From: Methylosinus sp. C49
GTDB lineage: Bacteria; Pseudomonadota; Alphaproteobacteria; Rhizobiales; Beijerinckiaceae
Reading direction: 5' to 3'
Assembly: GCF_009936375.1 (NCBI RefSeq)
Contig: NZ_AP022335.1
Span: forward strand, 62,001 to 126,000
DNA: 64,000 nucleotides
The position numbers and the translations under genes were made by a program. Below the pieces are notes generated by a model. It was not told the DNA's origin, searched no databases, and worked only from the letters and a program-made list of their open reading frames with translations. Shown here piece after piece: positions 40,811-49,590 of this stretch (position 1 is its first letter; every line of letters starts with the position of its first letter).

Positions 40811-41500
40811 TTACTCGTCCTGCAGGCGATAGCCGATGCCGGGTTCGGTCAGAATGAGCTTTGGCGCGCTCGGATCTTCCTCGATCTTCTGGCGCAATTG
40901 CCCAACATAGACCCGCACGAATTGCGTGTCTGTCACCGTGGCGCCCCAGCCCGCCGCCAGCAATTGCTTGTGCGTGACAACTTGCCCCGCATGTTGCGCG
41001 AGAGTCCGCAACAGATCGTATTCCTTGCGAGTGAGCTTGACCTCTTCTCCGTAGACGGTGACGCGCCGCTTGATGAAGTCGATCGACAAGTCGCGGCACG
41101 AATACTCGGTCGACTCCGCGCGGCGGCGCGCCTGATGCCGAAGCGCTGCGCGCAGGCGCGCCTGCAATTCTCCCATGTGGAACGGTTTGGTGACAAAGTC
41201 GTCGGCGCCGACGTCAAGGGCGGCGATACGCTCTGCCTCATCATGCCGCGCCGACAGCACGAGGATCGGCGCCTCGGTCCACTCGCGCAGCGCAGCAATC
41301 ACATCCTTTCCATCCATGTCCGGCAGACCGAGATCAAGGACGATGAGCTCAGGCGCGTTCCGCGCCACGACGCTCAGCGCTTGCGCGCCCGTCTCCGCGA
41401 TCGCGATACGGTAGCCCGCCGCTGTCAGCGCCTTGTGCAGAACGCGTGCGATTGCCTGCTCGTCGTCTACGAGCAGGACTTGGGGAGCCGCGTCGCTCAC
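40811..41500 (-). CDS. kdpE: OmpR-family response regulator KdpE
   Basis: A 229-residue two-domain regulator. The receiver has acidic residues D12-D13, the phosphoacceptor D56 (IVLDLGLPDMDGKDVI), and the lysine in FVTKPF. The winged-helix output domain includes VKLTRKEYDLLRTLAQHAG and ends IGYRLQDE. It is coupled to the kdpD-like gene by a 4-bp overlap. In typical genomes it controls kdpFABC; no kdpFABC gene is in this window. A truncated copy exists at 13.5 kb. Confidence 0.92.
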   Translation of the reverse strand: MSDAAPQVLLVDDEQAIARVLHKALTAAGYRIAIAETGAQALSVVARNAPELIVLDLGLPDMDGKDVIAALREWTEAPILVLSARHDEAERIAALDVGADDFVTKPFHMGELQARLRAALRHQARRRAESTEYSCRDLSIDFIKRRVTVYGEEVKLTRKEYDLLRTLAQHAGQVVTHKQLLAAGWGATVTDTQFVRVYVGQLRQKIEEDPSAPKLILTEPGIGYRLQDE

Positions 41501-43050
41501 TCGACCGGCTCCATCGCAGGATGCACCGGCAGGCGAACTTCCATGCGCGTGCCCCTGCCGCTGTTGGCCGGACTGAATGCGCGCACGTCCCCCCCGAAGG
41601 ATTCGACCAATCCGCGCGACACGGACAAGCCGAGGCCCACCCCCGCGCCCGTACGTCGATCGCTACGACCGCGGAAGAACTTGTCGAATACCCGCGCCAA
41701 ATCCGCTTGGGGAATGCCTGGCCCCTCATCTTCGACCGCCAACACGATATTCGCGTGTTCGCGCACCGCGCTCACCAGGATGGTCGACCCTGACGGAGTG
41801 TGAGAGATCGCGTTCTCCAGTAAATTCACCAGCGCCTGCTCGATAAGCACGGGATCGACGAAAATGCGTTCGCCCGCTGTATGAAAGGCTCTCGAGACGC
41901 AGCGCCCCTTGAGCCGCGGCGCGACTCGCTCCAGGGCCGACGCCAAGGCTTCACCGGGATCGATCAAGACACTCCGGACTTGCAGGACGCCGGATTCCAG
42001 CCGAGTCATTTCGAGCAAATTCGCGACATAGCGGTTGAGACGTTCGGATTCGTCTTGGATCGTTTCGAGCATTTCTCTGCGGGTCTCGGCGTCAAAATGC
42101 CCGTCGTGCTCCTGCAGAGACGTTGCCGACGCGAGGATGGTCGAGATCGGCGTGCGCAAGTCATGCGACAGTGACGAAAGTAGCGCCGTGCGCAATCCCT
42201 CCTTTTCCATCACGATCGTCGCATCGGCGACTTCTGCAATGAGGCGCGCGCGATCGATCGCGACCGCCCCCAGTTCGAGGACCGCCTCGATCCAGCGCTG
42301 ATCCGGCGTGATCGTCCGCGCGCCCTCGGCTGTCCATATCGCGACGGCGCCGAGAACGCGCTCGCCGGTCTCGAGCCTCAAGAGCCAGCAATGCGCGCGC
42401 ACATCGTCTTTCCGGTTCGACGCCAGAAACGCTTCCATCTCCTGGCTCCATTGCGCCGCGACGTCGCGCCTCTCCAGGGAAACCGATGCAAGACGAAGTG
42501 AAGCCACGTCGCCCAGCCAGATCGCGGCGCTGCATCCACCTTGTTCGAGATGTCGAACGACGCGGTCCGCTGCGTCCTGGGGCGCGACGGCGCGGGAGAG
42601 ATCTCTGCTCGCTTCGAACAGCACTGTCAAATCGCGAAGCCTATCGGTGGCGTCGCGCGCCCGATCGCTCAATCGCCCCGATAAGCCGCCCACCAAAACG
42701 GCGCCGATCAGAAAGCTGGCGAAGGCGAGAAAATCCGCTGGCGCGAACTGCAATGAGAACTGCGGCTCGATCAGAAAAAAATTGTAGCTGAGGAAGGCCA
42801 GCAGGGCCGCGAACAGCGCGGCGCTCTTGCCGAGCCACATGCCCGCCAGAAGGATGGCCCCGAAGAAGACCAGCGAGAGATTTCGCGAGTCGGGCATCGA
42901 AGACCAGAAATAGCCGAGGCAGGTCGCCACCACGATGAGCGCAGCGGCGATAAAATAGCGCCATCGTCCCCCGCGGTGGCGCTCCGCATCGTCATCGACG
43001 ACGAAATTTCGCGCCGCGGCGAGCAGTTGCATGGCATCGGGCCTTCGCAT
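41497..43050 (-). CDS. kdpD: Short KdpD-type sensor histidine kinase
   Basis: A 517-residue membrane kinase matching only the C-terminal half of KdpD: four closely spaced membrane helices of the DUF4118 type (RYFIAAALIVVATCLGYFWS onward), a GAF-like domain, HisKA with the phospho-His in SSLSHDLRTPISTI, and HATPase motifs (NLLENAISHTPSGS, DEGPGIPQADL, GLGLSVSRGL). The usual N-terminal KdpD ATP-binding and Usp domains (about 400 residues) are absent. The ATG at 43050 has GGGAGGAG upstream, so this is a natural short form rather than a broken frame. It forms an operon with kdpE. Confidence 0.88.
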   Translation of the reverse strand: MRRPDAMQLLAAARNFVVDDDAERHRGGRWRYFIAAALIVVATCLGYFWSSMPDSRNLSLVFFGAILLAGMWLGKSAALFAALLAFLSYNFFLIEPQFSLQFAPADFLAFASFLIGAVLVGGLSGRLSDRARDATDRLRDLTVLFEASRDLSRAVAPQDAADRVVRHLEQGGCSAAIWLGDVASLRLASVSLERRDVAAQWSQEMEAFLASNRKDDVRAHCWLLRLETGERVLGAVAIWTAEGARTITPDQRWIEAVLELGAVAIDRARLIAEVADATIVMEKEGLRTALLSSLSHDLRTPISTILASATSLQEHDGHFDAETRREMLETIQDESERLNRYVANLLEMTRLESGVLQVRSVLIDPGEALASALERVAPRLKGRCVSRAFHTAGERIFVDPVLIEQALVNLLENAISHTPSGSTILVSAVREHANIVLAVEDEGPGIPQADLARVFDKFFRGRSDRRTGAGVGLGLSVSRGLVESFGGDVRAFSPANSGRGTRMEVRLPVHPAMEPVE

Positions 43051-43230
43051 ATTCCACTCCTCCCACTCTAACGTAATCGCCCCCTGTGCGCAGCATTTAT
43101 CTGCGCATCTCGGGACGAGTCTCGGCCGATTGCGGTCTTTATAAAATCCTTACACTTCATTGCTTGCGCTCCGTTTCCTACATTCGTGACGCGCCGCGTT
43201 ACCGAGCGGCTCTTCGCAAGGGGAATCACC

Positions 43231-44241
43231 GTGAGTCACGACGCCGCGACTTTTGCAGATATCAACGCCATCAAGGCTGATTTCAACGACGTCTACCGGC
43301 GCCGAGATCCACGCGCCTACTACGAAGTGTTGGGCGCCTTGGATTACGTGATTCCAGAAGTCGCATGTCCGATCTTCGCACAATTGGTCGAGCGGTGCGT
43401 CATCGAACGTGGGCGACCCATCACCGTTCTCGATATCGGCTGCTCATACGGCGTGAATGCGGCCTTGTTGCGCCATGACATCACCCTGCGGCAGTTGCGC
43501 GAACGCTATTTGTCTCCATCCGTACAAGCCCTGTCGCCCGACCAGGTCGCAGAGTACGATGGTCGCTTCTATTCCGGCTGGCCGGCGCGGACGGACGTGC
43601 AATTCATAGGACTCGATATATCCTCCGAGGCCATCGCATACGCGCTCGAGGCTGGCCTGCTCAACGACGGCGCGGCAACTGATCTCGAGACTGAGCCGCT
43701 CGATGACCGCACGCGTTCGCTCATTGCCCGCGCCGACTTGGTGATCTCGACGGGTTGCGTCGGCTACATCACGCATGCGACGTTCGAGAAAGTCATGGAG
43801 GCGAGCGGGCAGTCACACGAAAAGCCCTGGATCGCCTCCTTCGTGCTTCGGATGTTCGATTACGACAAGATCGCTCGAGGGCTCGCGCGCCATGCGCTCG
43901 TGACCGAAAAGCTCAACAGCGCGACCTTCGTGCAGCGCCGGTTCCGCGATTGGACCGAACAGGAACAAACGATCTCGATGCTCGATGCACGCGGCGTCGA
44001 TCCGACGGGCAGAGAGGCGGACGGCCTTCTGCATGCGGAACTCTTCGTGTCGCGACCCGAAGAGTCGGTCGCCGCCACCACTTTGTCCGAGATTGTCTGG
44101 CTCACATATGGCGTCGCTCTTCCGCTCGGCGACCGCCAGCGCCTCCCACAGTCTCGAAAGAACGAAGCGGCGGCCCGCCATGCCCCCCCGACCGCGGCGT
44201 CGTTGGCGTATGACTCGCTCTACACGACGGCCCAGACCTGA
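43231..44241 (+). CDS. SAM-dependent methyltransferase (class I), unknown substrate
   Basis: About 336 residues. The SAM-binding motif I is TVLDIGCSYGVNAALL, with FIGLDISSEAIAYALEAG as the ribose-binding strand and ADLVISTGCVGYI as motif IV-like. The GTG at 43231 is favoured over an in-frame start at 43186 because AAGGGGA lies just before it. The C-terminal 40 residues (beyond LPLGDRQRLP) look low-complexity and may be acquired by fusion with adjoining DNA. Substrate unknown. It is divergent from kdpD, with an intergenic region holding both promoters. Confidence 0.75.
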   Translation: MSHDAATFADINAIKADFNDVYRRRDPRAYYEVLGALDYVIPEVACPIFAQLVERCVIERGRPITVLDIGCSYGVNAALLRHDITLRQLRERYLSPSVQALSPDQVAEYDGRFYSGWPARTDVQFIGLDISSEAIAYALEAGLLNDGAATDLETEPLDDRTRSLIARADLVISTGCVGYITHATFEKVMEASGQSHEKPWIASFVLRMFDYDKIARGLARHALVTEKLNSATFVQRRFRDWTEQEQTISMLDARGVDPTGREADGLLHAELFVSRPEESVAATTLSEIVWLTYGVALPLGDRQRLPQSRKNEAAARHAPPTAASLAYDSLYTTAQT

Positions 44242-44249
44242 CACGGCCT

Positions 44250-44833
44250 CCGGTCATTGGGCTCGGCCGCGTCGACGAGTTGCTCGAACTGGCCGAAAGC
44301 GATACGACCCTTCCCGAGGTCGCCAAGGCGGCCGTGAATATTCTAGCCCAACATCTCGAAGGGCTCGACAAATCGATCGACGATCTGGAAAAGCAAATCG
44401 GCCGCGCCCATGCGAAATGCGAAGTGAGCCGGTTGCTCGACCGGGTTCCCGGCGTCGGGAAAATCATCGCCTCGGTGATCTCAGCCAGCGTGCCCGACCC
44501 GAGCGTGTTCAAATCGGTGCGCGATTTTGCCGCCTGGCTCGGTCTCACGCCGAGGCAAAACTCCAGCGGCGGCAAGCAGACGCTCGGGGGCATCACCAAG
44601 CAGGGCAACCGATACATCAGGAAATCGCTTGTCTTGGGGCAACCTCGCTGCTGCACGGCGTAGGCAAACGCAAAGGCGCCTTGCGAGACTGGATCGTCGC
44701 GCTGCTGGCGAAGAAGCCGGCGCGACTGGTCACGGTGGCCCTGGCCAATAAGCTGGCCCGGATCGTCCGGGCGATGATGAAGACCGGCGAAAGCTTCGTC
44801 CTGGTCGGAGACAGAGGGGGCCTCAAGTTCTAG
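44250..44833 (+). pseudogene. IS110-family transposase C-terminal remnant
   Basis: The sequence LLDRVPGVGKIIASVISASV, DFAAWLGLTPRQNSSGG and QTLGGITKQGNRYIRKSL is the Transposase_20 domain of IS110 elements. The frame shifts near 44630; the rest (SLLHGVGKRKGALRDWIVAL, RIVRAMMKTGESF) continues in another frame. The N-terminal DEDD catalytic half is absent, so it is inactive. Confidence 0.85.
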
Positions 44834-44999
44834 TTTGGTCAGCGCTTCGAAACGTGATGAACGACACGGTCGTGACCGAATGCCTGGAACACCCTGATGC
44901 CGAGCACGAGCGTAAAGCTCGCTCCAATGATAGGGAGCCAGTGCGTCGGACTTCATCAAGGCCAGCGGACGTATGCGCCGCACCGAAAGGCCGGACATT

Positions 45000-45508
45000 T
45001 GCCGAGCAAGGCCGTCAGCACATCGTGGAAATCGCCGGTCGAAACGCCGCGCAGATAAAGAGCCGGCAGGAGAACGTCGAGGCTCTTCGTGCGCCGCGCC
45101 CATTTCGGCAGGATCGACGAGGGGTAGCGGATGCGCTCGTCGTCGCCAGCGCCGCGAGCGCGCGCCTTTGGCTTTTCCACCTCGACAGGCCCAATGCCCG
45201 TCTGGATCGCACGGACAGGATCATGGCCGTGACGAACGACGCGCTGGCGCCCATCCGGCAGCTTCAGATCGGCGTGCTACGCCAAAAACGCGGCGAACTC
45301 CGCCTCGACGGCCTGCTCGATCAGCCGCTTCGCGCCGGAACGCAGGATTTCCGTGAGTGGATCGTCGATTGCGCCTTCCTGTTTGAAGGCGACAACATTT
45401 TTCTCGGATATGGCGTAACACTCCTTCGGGAGGTTCGGGCAGGTTTGGTCACTGACCCCGTTACGCAGCCTTCCTCACGCAGTCATCACCCACTTTCGGC
45501 CATAGCTC
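45000..45508 (-). pseudogene. IS256 N-terminal fragment with right end
   Basis: This piece matches the first about 135 codons and the terminal repeat of an IS256 element related to the one at 39 kb (RYPSSILPKWARRTKSLDVL is equivalent to its RYASSILPQWARRTKSLDAL). It stops at about 45000 within the transposase. The start region again lacks an ATG: AAGGAG is followed after 9 nt by ATA (45411-45409) at the position of ATT in the full copy. Confidence 0.85.
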
Positions 45509-45607
45509 ACTCAAAATCGCTGGACGTGTTTGGAGAATCGTGGCTATGTCTGACGCTCTAGGGGCGTCAAAGCGCCCTCTGACCGTCACAGGAATGCTGG
45601 AACGTTG

Positions 45608-45713
45608 ATGACAGCTTTGACCTCGGCCAGCGTAGCCGGCGAAGACGCAGTCGACAAGATTGTGCATCACGCCGAGATTTTATCTACACATCTTCAAGAT
45701 GTGCGCGAACGCA
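45608..45713 (+). pseudogene. RepA/ParA-type plasmid partition protein, N-terminal stub
   Basis: The first about 35 residues (DKIVHHAEILSTHLQDVRER) resemble the N-terminus of RepA from repABC plasmids (typically ...HA..LS..LQ..RE..FPP..). The frame is cut exactly where the IS6 left end starts at 45714. If right, the region contains plasmid-derived DNA. No RepB, RepC or origin was recognised. The evidence is short. Confidence 0.45.
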
Positions 45714-46515
45714 GGTTCTGTCGCAAATTTTTTCTACAGGCGCGCCGGTCAAGTGAGAATGACGTGGCTCAGGCGGCGAGGGGATAGAATTGCTGCGCGG
45801 GACGCATTTCGTTCGTCGTTCGCATTTGCCCCTTTCGGATCATGTGCATCAACTCGATCCCGGAAAGCGTCGCGGCAGCCGATCGAAATGATTTGAAACC
45901 CAGCGTCGGACGCGTCACGCAGTTTCACTGCTCGATGGTCCTGCTCGACGATATTATTGAGATATTTGACGCGCCGGATTTCGATGTCCGCTTCATGCTC
46001 CTCATTGTAGCTTTGGATCGCCGCTGTGTTGGCTTCGCTCTTGTCGATCGTTATCTTCTTCGGCTCGCCGTGCTGGCCGATCGCTTTGCGCAAGAAGCGT
46101 AACGCGGCTTTGCAGTCCCTCTTGGCCGTCAGAAAGAAATCGACCGTCGCACCCGCTTTGTCGACCGCCCGATACAGATATTTCCAGCAGCCTTTGACTT
46201 TCACATAAGTCTCATCGAGACGCCAGCTCGACCCGACAGCGCGCTTGCGAGCACGAAACTCCTTCTCCAGCAAAGGCGCATATTTCGCGACCCAGCGGTT
46301 GAGCGTGGAATGGTCGACCTCGACGCCGCGCTCTTCCATCATTTCCTCGAGCTGACGATAGCTCATCGGATACGCCACATACCAGCGGACGCCCCATAGG
46401 ATCACGTCGCGTTCAAAATGGCTGCCCTTGAAATCGATCATCACGTTATCCCGCCTGCCTCAGCCCCGCGATCATAGCCCCAACCGGCCCGCGAGAAAAA
46501 ATTCGCGACAGAGCC
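45714..46515. mobile_element. IS6-family element, copy A
   Basis: Ends read GGTTCTGTCGCAAATTTTT on the left and, inward from the right, GGCTCTGTCGCGAATTTTT. The length of 802 bp fits the IS6 family. It interrupts the RepA stub. Confidence 0.88.
45749..46444 (-). CDS. IS6-family transposase, copy A
   Basis: A 231-residue DDE transposase. The helix-turn-helix is at PMSYRQLEEMMEERGVEVD, and the catalytic acids are in WRLDETYVKV, ITIDKSEANT and NIVEQDHRAVK. It differs from copy B at one visible residue (AAILSPRR here, AAILFPRR in B). Full length and intact, so it may be functional. Confidence 0.93.
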   Translation of the reverse strand: MMIDFKGSHFERDVILWGVRWYVAYPMSYRQLEEMMEERGVEVDHSTLNRWVAKYAPLLEKEFRARKRAVGSSWRLDETYVKVKGCWKYLYRAVDKAGATVDFFLTAKRDCKAALRFLRKAIGQHGEPKKITIDKSEANTAAIQSYNEEHEADIEIRRVKYLNNIVEQDHRAVKLRDASDAGFQIISIGCRDAFRDRVDAHDPKGANANDERNASRAAILSPRRLSHVILT

Positions 46516-46782
46516 CGACCAGGACTTCTCCGTGCGGGCCTGCTTCTTCTGTAGCGGCCACTGCAACAGGAAGTGAGGAAGAACCAATTGCGGTCGCTGC
46601 GGGCTTGCCAAAACCCGTCCGTTGGGTCAGATTTACCTTGAAACAAAAGGCTAGGGAACTGCATTACGATATCTAATCAGATGGAGGAATATGAAAGATT
46701 TTGGCGACTAGCCGATGGAGGAAGACTAGAAGTACCGAGACTCTCAATCGAGAAAGAGCGCTTCAAATTATAAGGTGCAATT

Positions 46783-48315
46783 ATGATTTACGCGAATGAC
46801 TGTTTAGTGCGTTTTAAGTCTGTTTTAGAGCGCATTCGAGACAGCTTTATTCATGAAGAGTCTAACGCATTTTCCGAAGTTTCGCCCATTTGGAAGACTC
46901 TGTTCGCGCATCGCTCTCCCGCGGTCGAGTTTAATGATTTTGCGGTCTTTCTCAGTGATGGTGCCTCTGTTATCGATGGCGCGGCAGCCAAATGTCTCGA
47001 TGTAGCGGAAAAGGAGCGCTTGGCACGATATCACGCCGATTATATCCGTGCGGAAGAGCTTCAGCGCAATCCGCTTTCCTTGGTTGGGACGCCGACCATA
47101 TTCGAATTCGAGGGGTTGGCGTGCAACACCGCCTACCTCGAGAATCTGAGCCTTTTCCTTGATGTCGAAGAGCTGATCAAGCCCCTGTTGGGATGGCAAG
47201 GATTGCGGATACTGGAAATCGGCGCGGGCTATGGCGGGCTGGCGTCCCTGCTTATTCGCGCCGGAGTTGCGAAGAGCTATACGATAATCGACTTGCCCGC
47301 GAACCTGCAATTTGGTGCCTTTTATCTTACTCAGAATTTTCCGGAAATTCCTTTTCGGGTAGTGTCCAGCTCGGGCGAGCTTCCTCCGGATGACTTTGCA
47401 GGACTGACCTTTGTCACCGCCGGGAACATCCGGGGGTTGGATGCGCAGACTTTTGATCTTGCGATCAATACGGACAGTATGGGCGAAATGCCGGCGCAGG
47501 CGGCTAAGGCCTACGTGTCATGGGTTGCGAGCCATTTGCGACCGGGAGGCTGCTTCTTTACGAAGAACGGACATCGCAGATCGAGCACTGGCGTTCAACG
47601 TGCGTCGGAATACGGCTATGAGCAGATGGACGTACTAACGCTAGAGCCGATGAAGACACCGTCGACGTTATTCGCGGACCATTCGCACCGACTGGTGCTT
47701 ACGCCCCGCAGTTTCGAGCAGCCAAATGTACAGTGGAAGTATTTCGACGGGCTTTGCGAGCTTTATGCGCTTGGGCTTCACGACGAATTGAAGCCTATCA
47801 GTCGGGCTTTTGCAAACAGCGCTTGGAGCGAGGAGCAGAAGCGTTTTCTCGACGAGGTCAAAGCATTTACCGAAATCCGGGATTTTTCCAGGAAGATCGC
47901 CATTTTTGGCGAATTTCAGGATAACGATCTGCGTGTCAGCGTCACCTATCTTAAGGGGTTGTGCGCCTTTTTCTGCACCCGCGCCGTTGCTGCCACTTAT
48001 TTGGAAGAGTATCTATCTGGCGCATCGTCACACGTGGCGGAGGCAACTGCGCTGTTCCTGCTGTCGCAGATGGGGCATGCCCGGCTGAGTGGTCCATTCC
48101 GCTGTGGCACCCGGACCCAATTTATGGTGGAGGAATTGCAGCGTTTGGGTTCCTATCCGCTGGGGCTCGCGCGCGTTGCCTATTCGCTTCGGAACGATGT
48201 GCTGCGCAAAAAGTTGAGTGGCATTTCCGGATATAAGCCATCGAAGCTGCTCAAAATGAAGAATCTCGCGTTCAATTTGCGGGAAGGGAAGGGAGTGAGT
48301 TTTGAGCGGCACTAA
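46783..48315 (+). CDS. Putative sugar O-methyltransferase (cargo)
   Basis: A 510-residue SAM-dependent enzyme. The SAM motif is LRILEIGAGYGGLASLLI, followed by SYTIIDLPANLQFGAFYLTQ and SHLRPGGCFFTKNG. This arrangement matches the 'putative sugar O-methyltransferase' family found in surface-polysaccharide clusters. The C-terminal 150 residues are helical and of unknown role. Codon use and upstream DNA are visibly richer in A/T than neighbours, suggesting transfer. AAGGTG precedes the ATG weakly. It is the only gene between the two IS6 copies; no other polysaccharide gene is adjacent. Confidence 0.8.
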   Translation: MIYANDCLVRFKSVLERIRDSFIHEESNAFSEVSPIWKTLFAHRSPAVEFNDFAVFLSDGASVIDGAAAKCLDVAEKERLARYHADYIRAEELQRNPLSLVGTPTIFEFEGLACNTAYLENLSLFLDVEELIKPLLGWQGLRILEIGAGYGGLASLLIRAGVAKSYTIIDLPANLQFGAFYLTQNFPEIPFRVVSSSGELPPDDFAGLTFVTAGNIRGLDAQTFDLAINTDSMGEMPAQAAKAYVSWVASHLRPGGCFFTKNGHRRSSTGVQRASEYGYEQMDVLTLEPMKTPSTLFADHSHRLVLTPRSFEQPNVQWKYFDGLCELYALGLHDELKPISRAFANSAWSEEQKRFLDEVKAFTEIRDFSRKIAIFGEFQDNDLRVSVTYLKGLCAFFCTRAVAATYLEEYLSGASSHVAEATALFLLSQMGHARLSGPFRCGTRTQFMVEELQRLGSYPLGLARVAYSLRNDVLRKKLSGISGYKPSKLLKMKNLAFNLREGKGVSFERH

Positions 48316-48493
48316 CGCTACTGGGCGATGTCATGTCTGGACGGCGCCTTCCCGTCAAGGCGACTTTGAGATCTCTGCGATGGTTCGTGAGCGCGGTCAT
48401 GTCTTCGGCCTTTCGCAGCGGAACTTCGCCCGCTGGCCCTGATGTTGTCCGCTGATCCCTTGCCCCGATCACATTAGCGCGCTCTTCCGCGCA

Positions 48494-49295
48494 GGGCCTG
48501 TCGCGAATTTTTTCTCGCGGGCCGGTTGGGGCTATGATCGCGGGGCTGAGGCAGGCGGGATAGCGTGATGATCGATTTCAAGGGCAGCCATTTTGAACGC
48601 GACGTGATCCTATGGGGCGTCCGCTGGTATGTGGCGTATCCGATGAGCTATCGTCAGCTCGAGGAAATGATGGAAGAGCGCGGCGTCGAGGTCGACCATT
48701 CCACGCTCAACCGCTGGGTCGCGAAATATGCGCCTTTGCTGGAGAAGGAGTTTCGTGCTCGCAAGCGCGCTGTCGGGTCGAGCTGGCGTCTCGATGAGAC
48801 TTATGTGAAAGTCAAAGGCTGCTGGAAATATCTGTATCGGGCGGTCGACAAAGCGGGTGCGACGGTCGATTTCTTTCTGACGGCCAAGAGGGACTGCAAA
48901 GCCGCGTTACGCTTCTTGCGCAAAGCGATCGGCCAGCACGGCGAGCCGAAGAAGATAACGATCGACAAGAGCGAAGCCAACACAGCGGCGATCCAAAGCT
49001 ACAATGAGGAGCATGAAGCGGACATCGAAATCCGGCGCGTCAAATATCTCAATAATATCGTCGAGCAGGACCATCGAGCAGTGAAACTGCGTGACGCGTC
49101 CGACGCTGGGTTTCAAATCATTTCGATCGGCTGCCGCGACGCTTTCCGGGATCGAGTTGATGCACATGATCCGAAAGGGGCAAATGCGAACGACGAACGA
49201 AATGCGTCCCGCGCAGCAATTCTATTCCCTCGCCGCCTGAGCCACGTCATTCTCACTTGACCGGTGCGCCTGTAGACAAAATTTGCGACAGAACC
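48494..49295. mobile_element. IS6-family element, copy B
   Basis: Inverted copy of element A, 802 bp, with ends GGGCCTGTCGCGAATTTTT (left) and, read inward from the right, GGTTCTGTCGCAAATTTTG. The left end has two mismatches relative to copy A. Its right end abuts an IS256 fragment. Confidence 0.88.
48565..49260 (+). CDS. IS6-family transposase, copy B
   Basis: A 231-residue transposase virtually identical to copy A (one S-to-F change near the C-terminus). DDE residues are intact. Transcription runs outward from the cargo, as in copy A. Confidence 0.93.
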   Translation: MMIDFKGSHFERDVILWGVRWYVAYPMSYRQLEEMMEERGVEVDHSTLNRWVAKYAPLLEKEFRARKRAVGSSWRLDETYVKVKGCWKYLYRAVDKAGATVDFFLTAKRDCKAALRFLRKAIGQHGEPKKITIDKSEANTAAIQSYNEEHEADIEIRRVKYLNNIVEQDHRAVKLRDASDAGFQIISIGCRDAFRDRVDAHDPKGANANDERNASRAAILFPRRLSHVILT

Positions 49296-49446
49296 TTTCC
49301 GTGAGTGGATCGTCGATTCCGCCTTCCTGTTTGAAGGCGACAACATTTTTCTCGGATATGGCGTAACGCTCCTTCGGGAGGTTCGGTCACTGACCCCGTT
49401 ACGCAGCCTTCCTCACGCAGTCATCACCCACTTTCGGCCACAGCTC
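49296..49446 (-). pseudogene. IS256 end fragment
   Basis: The right terminal repeat and first about 20 codons of an IS256 copy, closely matching 45346-45508. The start region again has AAGGAG followed by ATA at 49359-49357. It is cut by the right end of IS6 copy B. Confidence 0.85.
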
Positions 49447-49590
49447 GGTGAGCTCGTTGATCTGAGCCATCAGGAATTTCGGATCGCCGCTGTCGTCGAT
49501 CTCCATTTGGCGGATGAGACCAGAATTTCTCACCGGCGTCGAACACATTTGTCATTCGGCATCTGTTTTCCGCGCCTCTCCTTCGCCACG

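Larger units (their letters stand above)
45714..49295. mobile_element. IS6-bounded composite-transposon-like unit
   Basis: Two 802-bp IS6 copies in opposite orientation (A on minus, B on plus) enclose about 2 kb with one gene, a putative sugar O-methyltransferase, that is richer in A/T than the surroundings. IS6 elements mobilise intervening DNA through cointegrates. Flanking 8-mers on the outside (CGAACGCA and TTTCCGTG) do not match, so simple recent transposition is not proven. Confidence 0.7.

Noticed and set aside
44854-45561. 235-residue plus-strand frame
   Set aside because: It reads antisense through an IS256 fragment and IS110 flank; no independent support.
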